Of a stretch of DNA of 49,970 bases, positions 32,759 to 40,333 are shown in pieces (within the stretch, counting starts at the first letter, position 1; each line of letters starts with the position of its first letter). A program made the translations under genes and the position numbers. The DNA is from Gammaproteobacteria bacterium (GTDB lineage Bacteria; Pseudomonadota; Gammaproteobacteria; Ga0077536): the NCBI GenBank assembly GCA_030429865.1, contig JAUIFX010000007.1, forward strand, positions 1 through 49,970, read 5' to 3'. The notes beneath the pieces were generated by a model, which saw only the letters and a program-made list of their open reading frames with translations, was not told where the DNA came from and did no database searches.

Positions 32759-34474
32759 TCAATCAGGCAGCGCGAACACCACCAGCGTGCTGCCGAGCGT
32801 GGTGATCTCGGGCTCGCCGATGATGCTCACGGCAAGCCCGCCGCCGCCGCTGGTGTAGGCCACGTACTGGCGGCCGTCCTGCTTCCAGGTGACCGGCTGA
32901 CCGCGCACGGCCGAGCCGGTCTGGAACTTCCACAGCAGTTCGCCGGACGTGTCGTCGAAGGCCAGCGCGTAGCCGCGCTGGTTGCCGGCGAAGACCACGC
33001 CGCCGGCCGTCGCCATGGCGCCGCCGACGAGCGGGTAGTCGTCGCGGTACTTCCACTTGATCGCACCGGTCGCCGGGTCGATGGCGAGGAACACGCCGTA
33101 GGCCGCACCGGTCTCGGCCTCGGTCTCGCCCGGGCCACCGCCCCAGAACGGCGCGCCCTGCACGAACTCGATGTCTTCCTTGACCATCTTCGCGCACGAT
33201 TCGATCGAAGGCACGTACATCAGCCGGGTGCGTCCGCTGAAAGCCCAGGTGTAGGAACCGTTGTTGCCGCCGATATTGCCCGGGCAGACGAACTCGGGAT
33301 TGCCGCCGGGGACCGGAATGTACTTCTCGTCGACGATAGGCCGGCCGCTCTCGTCCAGGCCGCGCGCCCAGTTGATGCGATCGACGTACTGCGAGCCGCT
33401 CAGGAACCTGCCGGTCGCCGCGTCGAGCACGTAGACATAGCCGTTGCGGTTCGGTTGCAGCACCGTGCGCACCGTCTCGCCGTCGAGTTCGATGTCGGCG
33501 ACGACGAGGTTGTTGGTGGCATCGAAGTCCCACACGTCGTGCGGCGTGTACTGGAAGTACCATTTCATGTCGCCGGTCGCGGGGTCGAGCGCAAGGGTCG
33601 AGTTGCTGTACAGGTTGTCGCCCTTGCGCGCGTCGCCGTTCCAGTCGGGCGAGGGATTGCCGGTCGGCCAGTAGAGCAGACCGCTCTGCGGGTCGTAGGT
33701 GCCGGTGACCCAGGTCGGCGCACCGCCGGTCTTCCAGGAATCGCCGGCCCAGGTTTCGACGCCGGGCTCGCCGGCCGCCGGGACCGTCCAGCGGCGCCAG
33801 CGGCGCTCGCCGGTCGCCATGTCGTAGGCGTCGATGAAGCCGCGCGCACCGTACTCGCCGCCGGCGATGCCGGAGATGACCAGGTCACCCACGACCAGCG
33901 GCGCGCTGGTCGCGCTGTAGCCGACCTTGTGATCCCCCATCACCACGTTCCAGGCGACTTCACCCGTAGCGCGATCCAGCGCGACGAGGCGGGCATCGAG
34001 CGTGGCCATGAAGACGAGACCACCGGCGACGGCGACGCCGCGGTTGACCGGTCCGCAGCAGATGCGCAGGTCACCCGGCAGGCGATGCTCGTAATGCCAC
34101 AGGGGTTCGCCGGTACGCGCATCCAGTGCATAGAGATTGTTGTGCGCGGCGGTCAGGTAGACGACGCCGTCGGCGACGATCGGCGCCGACGCGAGCTGGC
34201 CCGGGATGCCGGTCTGGAACAGCCACGTCGGCGCCAGCTTTTCGACGTTGTCGCGGTTGATGTCCGCGAGCGGGCTGTAGCGCCAGTTCTCGTAGTTTCC
34301 GCCGTACATCAACCAACCGGACGTGTCGTCGGTGCCGGCCGCGAGCCGCTCCGGCGTGACCGCGACGAGCTGCGGGATCTGGGCGCGCTCGGCGGCCGGC
34401 GCGAGTGCGCTCGCGAGCAGGATGGCGCCGCCGATGGCGGCGCCCTTTAAGCGCTTTTTCAACGCGTCGTTCAT
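32759..34474 (-). CDS. PQQ-dependent alcohol dehydrogenase with lanthanide-type Asp-X-Asp motif
   Basis: A 571-residue periplasmic quinoprotein with an N-terminal signal (ending APAA-ER near 28) and an eight-bladed propeller. It has no C-terminal haem domain, so electrons must go to a separate cytochrome c. Visible active-site elements are the adjacent Cys-Cys of RICCGPV, the metal-ligand Glu in GGEYGARG, the Asn in TGNPSPDWN, and the catalytic Asp in TPHDVWDFD. The Asp two residues after the catalytic one matches the extra ligand typical of lanthanide-dependent XoxF/ExaF/PedH enzymes, whereas calcium enzymes usually have Ala, Ser or Thr there. The start at 34474 has GGGGGAGA directly upstream; the ORF track adds 126 shadow residues. 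Substrate, probably an alcohol or aldehyde, is unknown. Confidence 0.9.
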   Translation of the reverse strand: MNDALKKRLKGAAIGGAILLASALAPAAERAQIPQLVAVTPERLAAGTDDTSGWLMYGGNYENWRYSPLADINRDNVEKLAPTWLFQTGIPGQLASAPIVADGVVYLTAAHNNLYALDARTGEPLWHYEHRLPGDLRICCGPVNRGVAVAGGLVFMATLDARLVALDRATGEVAWNVVMGDHKVGYSATSAPLVVGDLVISGIAGGEYGARGFIDAYDMATGERRWRRWTVPAAGEPGVETWAGDSWKTGGAPTWVTGTYDPQSGLLYWPTGNPSPDWNGDARKGDNLYSNSTLALDPATGDMKWYFQYTPHDVWDFDATNNLVVADIELDGETVRTVLQPNRNGYVYVLDAATGRFLSGSQYVDRINWARGLDESGRPIVDEKYIPVPGGNPEFVCPGNIGGNNGSYTWAFSGRTRLMYVPSIESCAKMVKEDIEFVQGAPFWGGGPGETEAETGAAYGVFLAIDPATGAIKWKYRDDYPLVGGAMATAGGVVFAGNQRGYALAFDDTSGELLWKFQTGSAVRGQPVTWKQDGRQYVAYTSGGGGLAVSIIGEPEITTLGSTLVVFALPD

Positions 34475-34518
34475 CGTCTCCCCCCTGGAAGAAATCGCTT
34501 CGCGCGGCACGCCCGCGC

Positions 34519-35328
34519 TCATACCGGCGAATCCGGATCGAACTTCGGCTGGCGCTTCTCGCGGTGCGCGCGAACCCCTTCGACTGCCTCGGGCGAGGCG
34601 AAGCCGAGCATCTCGAGCGCGGTCGAGGCATCGAATGCCGGACCCGCCATGCGATACCAGTTGTTGAGCGCGTACTTGGTCCAGCGCGTTGCCGCCGGCG
34701 CACCGTCGCGCAGGCGTTCGGCCACGGCCAGGGCACGTGCCTGCAGTTCGTCGTCGGCCACGCACAGCGAGACCATGCCGAGCCGCTCGGCCTCCTCGCC
34801 GTCCATCGGCTCGCACAGCAGCAGGTGGTACTTGGCCTTGGCCATACCGCACAGCAGCGGCCAGTTGATGACTGCCGAATCGCCGGCGGCGACGCCGAGA
34901 CGCGTGTGCCCGTCAACGATGCGTGCCGACTTGGCCGCAATCGAGATATCCGCGAGCAGGCCGGCAACGAGCCCGGCGCCGACCGCGGCGCCGTTGATTG
35001 CCGAGACGATGGGCTTGGAACAGTTGATGATGTTGTAGACCAGGTCGCGGGCTTCCTTCCAGGTCCGCGCACGCGTCTTCGGATCTTCGATCATCTCTTC
35101 GATCATGCCGAAATCGCCGCCGGCCGAGAACGCGCGCCCCTTGCCGGTGAGGATCACCGCGCTGACCGCGTCGTCCTCGTCGATGTCACGCCAGATGTAG
35201 GTCAGCTCGCGATGGCCGTCCTTGTCGAGCGAATTCAAGGTCTCGGGCTTGTTGAACGTGATGCGCAGGATGCGCTCGGCCGGGCTGTCGATTTCGAGCG
35301 CCCGGTACTTCTCGTAGCGTTGCAGCAT
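34519..35328 (-). CDS. Crotonase-fold protein lacking both hydratase glutamates
   Basis: A 269-residue crotonase superfamily member. The oxyanion-hole segments are [11 protein letters not shown] near 70 and [14 protein letters not shown] near 112. Where rat hydratase has Glu144 and Glu164 this protein has Val and Thr (GAGLVAG and GHTRLG), so ordinary enoyl-CoA hydration is unlikely. Isomerase, hydrolase, decarboxylase or dehalogenase activity, or a non-catalytic role, are alternatives. It lies 44 bases upstream of the PQQ dehydrogenase start on the same strand and could be transcribed with it. The ATG at 35328 has GGGGAG upstream; the ORF track starts 47 codons too early. Confidence 0.87.
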   Translation of the reverse strand: MLQRYEKYRALEIDSPAERILRITFNKPETLNSLDKDGHRELTYIWRDIDEDDAVSAVILTGKGRAFSAGGDFGMIEEMIEDPKTRARTWKEARDLVYNIINCSKPIVSAINGAAVGAGLVAGLLADISIAAKSARIVDGHTRLGVAAGDSAVINWPLLCGMAKAKYHLLLCEPMDGEEAERLGMVSLCVADDELQARALAVAERLRDGAPAATRWTKYALNNWYRMAGPAFDASTALEMLGFASPEAVEGVRAHREKRQPKFDPDSPV

Positions 35329-35565
35329 GCAAGCTCCCCTCGTTGACTTGCGCCGGCCTACCCCGTGTCCGGCGGACGCATCCATGATGCCATTCCACTC
35401 CGCGTCCCGGTAGTGCGCGGCAGCGGACGCTGCGGCCGCCAGGCAGGCGCGGGGACCGGGTGGCTGCATCGGTGTCTGGAACCACTCGTACGGATGATGC
35501 CGCGCCCGGTTCTAGGCAAGCGCCGCGCCACGGTTCATACTCGAACCTTGTTCCAGGGAAATGAA

Positions 35566-35579
35566 AAGGAGGTGATCCA
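35566..35579 (+). promoter_or_regulatory. 14-nt perfect Shine-Dalgarno sequence
   Basis: AAGGAGGTGATCCA is complementary over 14 contiguous bases to the conserved 3' end of bacterial 16S rRNA (TGGATCACCTCCTT). It ends at the base before the ATG of the 23-codon ORF, with the GGAGG core seven bases from the start codon. Other sites in the window match over only five to eight bases. Confidence 0.85.
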
Positions 35580-35651
35580 ATGTCTAGTGAGATCATGCCG
35601 ATGTCGAACCAGCATTCGGATCCCGCACGCGTCACGGAGACCGTGGCGTAA
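35580..35651 (+). CDS. 23-residue small protein or leader peptide
   Basis: ATG to TAA encodes MSSEIMPMSNQHSDPARVTETVA. It was too short for the ORF track. Support comes from the extreme ribosome binding site, a plausible -10-like CATACT and a small GGTTC/GAACC hairpin upstream, and a textbook terminator 42 bases after the stop. Together these form an independent transcript of about 200 bases. The peptide is polar, without membrane segment, signal or cysteine, and is rich in Met/Ser/Glu/Asp. It lacks the Glu-x3-Tyr of PqqA and the C-terminal pattern of mycofactocin precursors. It may be a peptide-cofactor or signalling precursor, a leader peptide of the downstream cytochrome gene, or a ribosome-binding regulatory RNA. 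No family is recognised. Confidence 0.6.
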   Translation: MSSEIMPMSNQHSDPARVTETVA

Positions 35652-35693
35652 TCCGACGGGATTATCGAGGTTGGTCGGTATCCAATCTCACGG

Positions 35694-35716
35694 GGGCCGC
35701 TCACGCGGCCCTTTTT
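35694..35716 (+). terminator. Rho-independent terminator
   Basis: GGGCCGC-TCAC-GCGGCCC forms a 7-bp perfect stem with a 4-base loop and is followed directly by TTTTT. It ends the small-ORF transcript and precedes the cytochrome c gene at 35783, so it could also serve as an attenuator. Confidence 0.85.
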
Positions 35717-35782
35717 GATCGCGCCTGCCGCGCTTGACGGACGTCATGCCACGGCGGCGGCAAGGAATGCTAGGCTGATGCC

Positions 35783-36235
35783 ATGAACAGTTTTTCCACG
35801 ATTCGCGTACGTGCCTCGGCGCCGCGCGCGATGCTCCTCGCCGGCCTATTGCTCGGCGGCGCCGCCGGTGCCGCGGATGCGCCACCTGCGGCGCAGACGC
35901 GCCTGCATCCGAGTGCGGCCGGTGCCAGCCTGTACGTTGCCTACTGCGCGGTCTGCCATGGCTCGGAAGCCCGCGGCGACGGGCCGCTCGCGAGCGGACT
36001 GACGGTGCGCCCCACCAACCTGCGTCGCCTGGCGATTGCCAACGGCGGCGAATTCCCGGCCGACCGCGTGCGCGCTTTCATCGATGGACGCGACGTACCG
36101 CTGGCCCACGGCACGCGCGCGATGCCGATCTGGGGTGAAGCGTTCAAGGTCAGCCGCGGCGCCTACGGTGAGCGCCGCGTGCAGGAGCGCATCGACGCGC
36201 TGCTGACCTGGCTGCGGACCTTGCAGGAACGCTGA
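35783..36235 (+). CDS. Monohaem c-type cytochrome, paralogue of the 23848 protein
   Basis: A 150-residue periplasmic cytochrome with a signal peptide (about 1-31, AGA-AD) and haem motif C55-AV-C58-H59. The distal ligand is probably the Met of RAMPIWG. It shares HG-(S/A)-x-A, FIDGR and AHGT-x-x-MPIWG with the cytochrome at 23848. It lies close to the PQQ dehydrogenase operon but on the other strand; it is a good candidate for that enzyme's electron acceptor, though other dehydrogenases could use it. A terminator sits between it and the small ORF, so it needs its own promoter or read-through. No strong ribosome binding site is seen. Confidence 0.9.
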   Translation: MNSFSTIRVRASAPRAMLLAGLLLGGAAGAADAPPAAQTRLHPSAAGASLYVAYCAVCHGSEARGDGPLASGLTVRPTNLRRLAIANGGEFPADRVRAFIDGRDVPLAHGTRAMPIWGEAFKVSRGAYGERRVQERIDALLTWLRTLQER

Positions 36236-36351
36236 CGGCAGACGCACGCGCCCCCCAACCCGGGCTGCCCGGCCCCCGCGCCGCGCTTGCCGCGCGCTGG
36301 ACGCGGTCACGGGCACTGGCGACAATGCCGCTCCGATTGCGGAGGAGTCCC

Positions 36352-37146
36352 ATGCCCGACCTGCTCGTAGACATCAGCGACCACATCGCCACGCTCACCT
36401 TCAACCGCCCCGAGGCGCGCAACGCGCTGAGCCTCGAGATGCGCGCGCTGCTGCGCGAGAAGCTGCACGAGATCGAAACCGACGACGACATACGCTGCGT
36501 CGTCATGCGCGGCGCCGGCGAGCACTTCATGGCAGGCGGTGACGTCAAGTCGATGGCAGGCATGATCGACGCGCCGCCGGCCGAGATCCGCAATACCTTC
36601 GTCAACCGCATCCACGACCTGCACCCCATCATGTACGCGATGCGGCGCATGCCCAAGCCCGTCATCGCGAGCGTCGCCGGCGCCGCGGCCGGCGCCGGGG
36701 TCAGCATGGCGCTGGCTGCCGATCTCGTGATCGCCGACGAGAACGCCTTCTTCACCCTGGCTTACGTGCACATCGGCACGAGCCCCGACGGTTCGGCGTC
36801 CTTCCACCTGCCGCGCGCGGTAGGGATCAAGAAAGCGATGGAAATCGCGCTCCTCGGCGACCGCTTCGATGCCGCGAGCGCGCGCGACATCGGCATGATC
36901 AACTTCGTCGCCGCGAGCGGCCGGCTCGAAGCCGAGACCCGGGCGCTGGCGACGCGTCTCGCCAACGGCCCCACGCACGTCTACGGCAACACCAAGCGGC
37001 TGCTCTACCGTTCACTCGAAAACGAGTTCGAAGCGCAGCTGCAGCTCGAGGCCGAGACGTTCGCGGACTGCGCCTCGCGCGCCGACTTCCGCGAGGGCGT
37101 CAGCGCGTTCGTCGAGAAACGCAAGGCCCGTTTCAGCGGCAAGTAG
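36352..37146 (+). CDS. Enoyl-CoA hydratase/isomerase (PaaG-like)
   Basis: A 264-residue crotonase-fold protein. Oxyanion-hole residues lie in EHFMAGGDVK near 65 and GAAAGAGVSMALAADL near 110. The Glu pair of true hydratases is absent, but an Asp is present in GTSPDGSASF, at the place where PaaG-type isomerases carry their catalytic Asp. Double-bond or epoxide/oxepin isomerisation of an acyl-CoA is therefore more likely than hydration. The ATG at 36352 is selected because GGAGGAG precedes it; the ORF track adds nine codons. It follows the cytochrome c gene in the same direction by 116 bases and converges on the SDR gene. Confidence 0.87.
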   Translation: MPDLLVDISDHIATLTFNRPEARNALSLEMRALLREKLHEIETDDDIRCVVMRGAGEHFMAGGDVKSMAGMIDAPPAEIRNTFVNRIHDLHPIMYAMRRMPKPVIASVAGAAAGAGVSMALAADLVIADENAFFTLAYVHIGTSPDGSASFHLPRAVGIKKAMEIALLGDRFDAASARDIGMINFVAASGRLEAETRALATRLANGPTHVYGNTKRLLYRSLENEFEAQLQLEAETFADCASRADFREGVSAFVEKRKARFSGK

Positions 37147-37167
37147 GGCCCGCCCCGCGGACGGGCC
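37147..37167. terminator. Possible hairpin between convergent genes
   Basis: GGCCCG...CGGGCC with a nine-base loop occupies most of the 28-base gap between the crotonase stop and the SDR stop. Only six perfect pairs and no T-run, so weak evidence. Confidence 0.3.
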
Positions 37168-37174
37168 TGCCGCC

Positions 37175-38041
37175 TCACAGCTTGCGCAGTTCCGGCGCGG
37201 CGCCGGTCGAGCCCTTGGTCACGCCGACCACGCCGGCACCGCGCGCGGAAATCTGCGCGAAGCGCTTCGACAGTTCCGGTCCCGCGGCGGTCAGGCCGCC
37301 GTCGACGATCAGCGACTCGCCGGTGACGAAACGCGCATCGTCAGTGGCGAGAAACAGCGCCGCGCCGGCGATGTGCTCGCCCTGGCCGGCTTCGGGCCAG
37401 GGCTGCGACTTGGCGAACATCGGCTCGACCTTCTCGGCCTTGCCGCCGTGCGCGAGCGGGGTCGAGATGAAGCCCGGCAGGATCGCGTTGACGCGCACGT
37501 AGTGCGGCGCGAGCTCGACCGCGCCCGACTTGGTCAGGCTGATCACCGCGGCCTTGGCCGCGGAGTAGACCATCGGCCCGCCGTCGCCGGAGAGCCCGGC
37601 GATGGAAGCGGTGTTGATGATCGCGCCACCCTCGCCTTGCGCGATGAAGATGCGCGCGGCGTGCTTCATGCCGAGGAACACGCCTTTGCCGAGCACGTCG
37701 AAGGTGTAATCCCAGGCCTCGACGGTGGTTTCGGTGAGCGGCCCGATCGCACCGCCCACGCCGGCGTTGTTGAAGACCACGTCGAGACGTCCGAAATCGT
37801 CGACGGCGAGCTTCAGCATCGCTTCCACGTCGGCCTCGCTGGCGACGTCGGTACGGATGAAGCGCACGCGCTGCTCGTGGCCGCGCGCGGCCGCGAGAGC
37901 GACGGTCTCCGCTCCCGTTTCGGCATTGAAATCGGCGACCACGACGTTCGCGCCCTCCTCGAGGAAGCGCAGCACGGTCGCGCGTCCCATGCCACTCGCG
38001 CCGCCCGTGATGACGGCCGTCTTACCCTGCAATCTCATCAT
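37175..38041 (-). CDS. Short-chain dehydrogenase/reductase (SDR)
   Basis: A 288-residue classical SDR, NAD(P)-dependent. The cofactor motif TGGASGMG lies near 13-20, an Asp in VVADFN suggests NAD preference, NNAGVGG is near 90, the catalytic Ser is in NTASIAG, and YSAAK near 159-163 holds Tyr and Lys. GFISTPLA and TGESLIVDGG complete the family pattern. The C-terminus is about 30 residues longer than usual (QISARGAGVVGVTKG...). Its start overlaps the stop of the SAF-domain gene (ATGATGA), so it is coupled to it. It likely oxidises a hydroxy-acyl or hydroxy-acid intermediate; the substrate is unknown. Confidence 0.92.
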   Translation of the reverse strand: MMRLQGKTAVITGGASGMGRATVLRFLEEGANVVVADFNAETGAETVALAAARGHEQRVRFIRTDVASEADVEAMLKLAVDDFGRLDVVFNNAGVGGAIGPLTETTVEAWDYTFDVLGKGVFLGMKHAARIFIAQGEGGAIINTASIAGLSGDGGPMVYSAAKAAVISLTKSGAVELAPHYVRVNAILPGFISTPLAHGGKAEKVEPMFAKSQPWPEAGQGEHIAGAALFLATDDARFVTGESLIVDGGLTAAGPELSKRFAQISARGAGVVGVTKGSTGAAPELRKL

Positions 38042-39435
38042 GATTCTCCCCGCTTGTACGCGCCGCCGGCTGATGCGCGCGCGGCAGCAGCGCTGTCGTT
38101 ACTGAATTCGCGTTCGAGTTCGCGCCGCAGACGCACCGTGGCGTCGCCGGCGTCGAGATCGACGTCGGCCCAGCGCAGGGTCTGGCCGCAGGCGACGTCG
38201 CGGCGCAGGCGGCAGCCGTGGGCGAGCCCCAGGGGCAGCGCGTCGTCGGCCAGCGAACGGGCCGCCGGCACGAGCCTGCCCCACACCGTGTGACCGCCCT
38301 CGCCGTCGAGCGTCTCGCCGGCGGCGAGCGCGCGCTTGGCCGTGGCGACGACGTCGCCGTGCCAGGCCCGTGGCTGCCCGGTGGGCTCGCCGCGCAAGGC
38401 CACCGCGGCCACCGAGATGCCGAGTTCGAGCCCGATCAGATGGTAGGGCTTGTACATCGCGCCGTACCAGCCGCTGGCGTCGGTCTTCAGGCCATACTCG
38501 GCAAAGCAGCGCCGTACGTACGCGTCGCCGGCCTTGAATACGCAGTACACGCCCCAGCGCAGATCGCGCGCCACTGGCACGCTGTCACGCTCGAGACTGG
38601 AGACGACCTCGACCATGCCCGCGGCCTCGAGCACGCCGCCATCGGCGCGCGGCTTGAGCCGCTCGGCCAGGTCGTCGACATCACAGGGCGGGAAACCGAG
38701 GCCGTCGGCCGGCGGCGCGAGACCGGTCGCGTTGGCCACCGCGCACATCTCGATCGCCGACTTCGTGCCGTCGAGAAAACTGTTGAACATCTGCGCGTTC
38801 ATGCCGCCGGCCGCGGCGTCGGCCGCGCTCAGCCCGTAATGTCCCCACACCGTGTCCGGCGTCGAGGCATGGTAGGCCGGCAGGTACTTGGTCCCCTTGC
38901 CGGCGGCGACGACCTCGAAACCGGCGGCCCGCGCCCAGTCGACCATCTCGCAGATCAGCGCCGGCTGGTCGCCCCAGGCGAGCGAGTAAACGACGCCTGC
39001 CGCATGAGCGCGCCGTGCCAGCAAGGGACCGACCAGCGCATCGGCTTCGACGTTGACCATCACCACGTGGCGGCCTTGCGCGAACGCGGCGAGGGCATGC
39101 CGGATGCCGGCGGCCGGGTTGCCGGTGGCCTCGACCACGACGTCCACACCGTCGGCGGCGATCAGCGCGCCCGCATCGTCGCCGACCCAGGTCGTGCCGC
39201 GGCAGAGCGCGGTGGCCGCGTCGCGCGCGTCGAACGCCGCCGCGGGCCAGCCGACGCGCGCGAGGGTGTCGCGCGCGCGCTGCGGATCGAGATCGGCGAT
39301 ACCGATCACGTGCAGCCCCGGGGTACGGCGCGCCTGGGCGAGGAACATCGCGCCGAACTTGCCGGCGCCGATCAGCGCCACGCGCACCGGCCGTGACGCC
39401 GCGGCGCGGGCCTGCAGCAGGGCGTGCAGGTTCAT
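38038..39435 (-). CDS. SAF-domain NAD(P)-dependent oxidoreductase (predicted homoserine dehydrogenase-like)
   Basis: A 465-residue two-part protein of the COG4091 type. The N-terminal Rossmann fold has ALIGAGKFGAMF near 20-31 and VVVEATGNP near 100. A central domain follows with KGTKYLPAYHASTPDTVWGHYG, and a C-terminal SAF domain (about 350-440) includes GHTVWGRLVP and a DALPLGLAHGCRLRRDV segment. These proteins look like homoserine dehydrogenases but sit in catabolic clusters, where some act on branched sugar acids or polyols; no proven function applies here. It lies 24 bases after the dioxygenase gene and overlaps the SDR start, forming a three-gene operon. Confidence 0.85.
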   Translation of the reverse strand: MNLHALLQARAAASRPVRVALIGAGKFGAMFLAQARRTPGLHVIGIADLDPQRARDTLARVGWPAAAFDARDAATALCRGTTWVGDDAGALIAADGVDVVVEATGNPAAGIRHALAAFAQGRHVVMVNVEADALVGPLLARRAHAAGVVYSLAWGDQPALICEMVDWARAAGFEVVAAGKGTKYLPAYHASTPDTVWGHYGLSAADAAAGGMNAQMFNSFLDGTKSAIEMCAVANATGLAPPADGLGFPPCDVDDLAERLKPRADGGVLEAAGMVEVVSSLERDSVPVARDLRWGVYCVFKAGDAYVRRCFAEYGLKTDASGWYGAMYKPYHLIGLELGISVAAVALRGEPTGQPRAWHGDVVATAKRALAAGETLDGEGGHTVWGRLVPAARSLADDALPLGLAHGCRLRRDVACGQTLRWADVDLDAGDATVRLRRELEREFSNDSAAAARASAGGAYKRGES

Positions 39436-39459
39436 GGGCGGCTTTCCGGTGACGACGCT

Positions 39460-40251
39460 TCAGGCATGCGCCGGCGCCAGCGCCGCGAGACAGTCGTCGG
39501 CGAGCGGCTCGATCGGCGTGAAGTCACGGTGCGCGATCCACTCGGGGCGCTTGAAGCGGCGGATGTGGTTGTCGACGTGGCACAGGCTCAGGTACACGAT
39601 GGTGCGATCGAACGGCGACATGTTCGACGGACTGCCGTGCACGAGGTTGCCGTGGAACAGGATGACCGAACCGGCCGGCCCCTTCGGTGAAACCAGTCCA
39701 CCCGCCTCGACGAGACGCGTGATGGTCGCGTTGTCGATGGTCCACAGTGGGTAGCTCGTCGTCTGCAGATCGTGCCCGGCCTCGAGCGTGCCGCCCCGGT
39801 GGCTGCGCGGGATGAACATCAGCGCACCGTTGAACTCGGTGACGTCCTCGAGGAACAGGGCGATGTTCATCGCGCGGGGCTCCGGCATCAGGTCGTCGCG
39901 CGCCCAGGTGCCGTAGTCCTGGTGCCATTGCCACACGTCGCCGTTGAACGCGGCCTTGGCGTTAATCTTGAACTGGTGCATGTAGACCGGCCCGTCGAGC
40001 AGCTGCATGACCGGCTCGATCAGGCGCGGATGGCGTCCGAGCCGCCGGTAGGCCTCGTCGTAGGTGTGCGCCGCGAACGCGGTGCGCGCGGTCGTCTGGT
40101 CCTTCTCGCGCACCACTTCCTCGCGCTGACTGGCGAAGATCTCGTGGGCGTGCTCGCGCAGCACCGCGACCTCGGCGGCAGAGAACCGTTCCGGCAGGAA
40201 CACGTAGCCGAGCTCGTCGAAACTGGCGAGCTCCTCGTCGCTCAAACGCAT
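39460..40251 (-). CDS. Phytanoyl-CoA dioxygenase-family Fe(II)/2-oxoglutarate enzyme
   Basis: A 263-residue dioxygenase of the PhyH/EctD group. The iron facial triad is visible as H-x-D in WQWHQDYGTW near 133-138 and the distal His in GNLVHGS near 215. MHQFKINAKAAFNGDVWQW and ALMFIPRSHRGG are typical of hydroxylases acting on free acids, amino acids or alcohols rather than acyl-CoA only. An Arg of the C-terminal DRTIVYLSL strand probably binds 2-oxoglutarate. The start at 40251 has GGGGAGA just upstream; the ORF track adds 42 residues. It is the first gene of the PhyH-SAF-SDR operon and is divergent from the beta-hydroxyacid dehydrogenase at 40334. Confidence 0.9.
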   Translation of the reverse strand: MRLSDEELASFDELGYVFLPERFSAAEVAVLREHAHEIFASQREEVVREKDQTTARTAFAAHTYDEAYRRLGRHPRLIEPVMQLLDGPVYMHQFKINAKAAFNGDVWQWHQDYGTWARDDLMPEPRAMNIALFLEDVTEFNGALMFIPRSHRGGTLEAGHDLQTTSYPLWTIDNATITRLVEAGGLVSPKGPAGSVILFHGNLVHGSPSNMSPFDRTIVYLSLCHVDNHIRRFKRPEWIAHRDFTPIEPLADDCLAALAPAHA

Positions 40252-40333
40252 CGTCTCCCCCTGCGCTTGCACGCCGCAACGGGCGCGCCCGACAATCGAA
40301 AGCGGAGCATAACGCGGATCGGGGAGCAGGCGC

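Noticed and set aside
32561-34450. 629-residue plus-strand ORF
   Set aside because: Antisense to the PQQ dehydrogenase and its binding protein; no signal, no domain.
35532-35547. tRNA T-arm-like GGTTC...GAACC hairpin
   Set aside because: The loop does not follow the TTCRA pattern and no acceptor, D or anticodon arms can be built around it.
35566-35579. Fragment of a 16S rRNA gene
   Set aside because: Only 14 bases match, they are in the complementary orientation, and they sit exactly where a Shine-Dalgarno should be.
35580-35651. pqqA precursor gene beside the PQQ dehydrogenase
   Set aside because: The peptide lacks the Glu-x3-Tyr pair needed for PQQ and no pqqBCDE genes are present.
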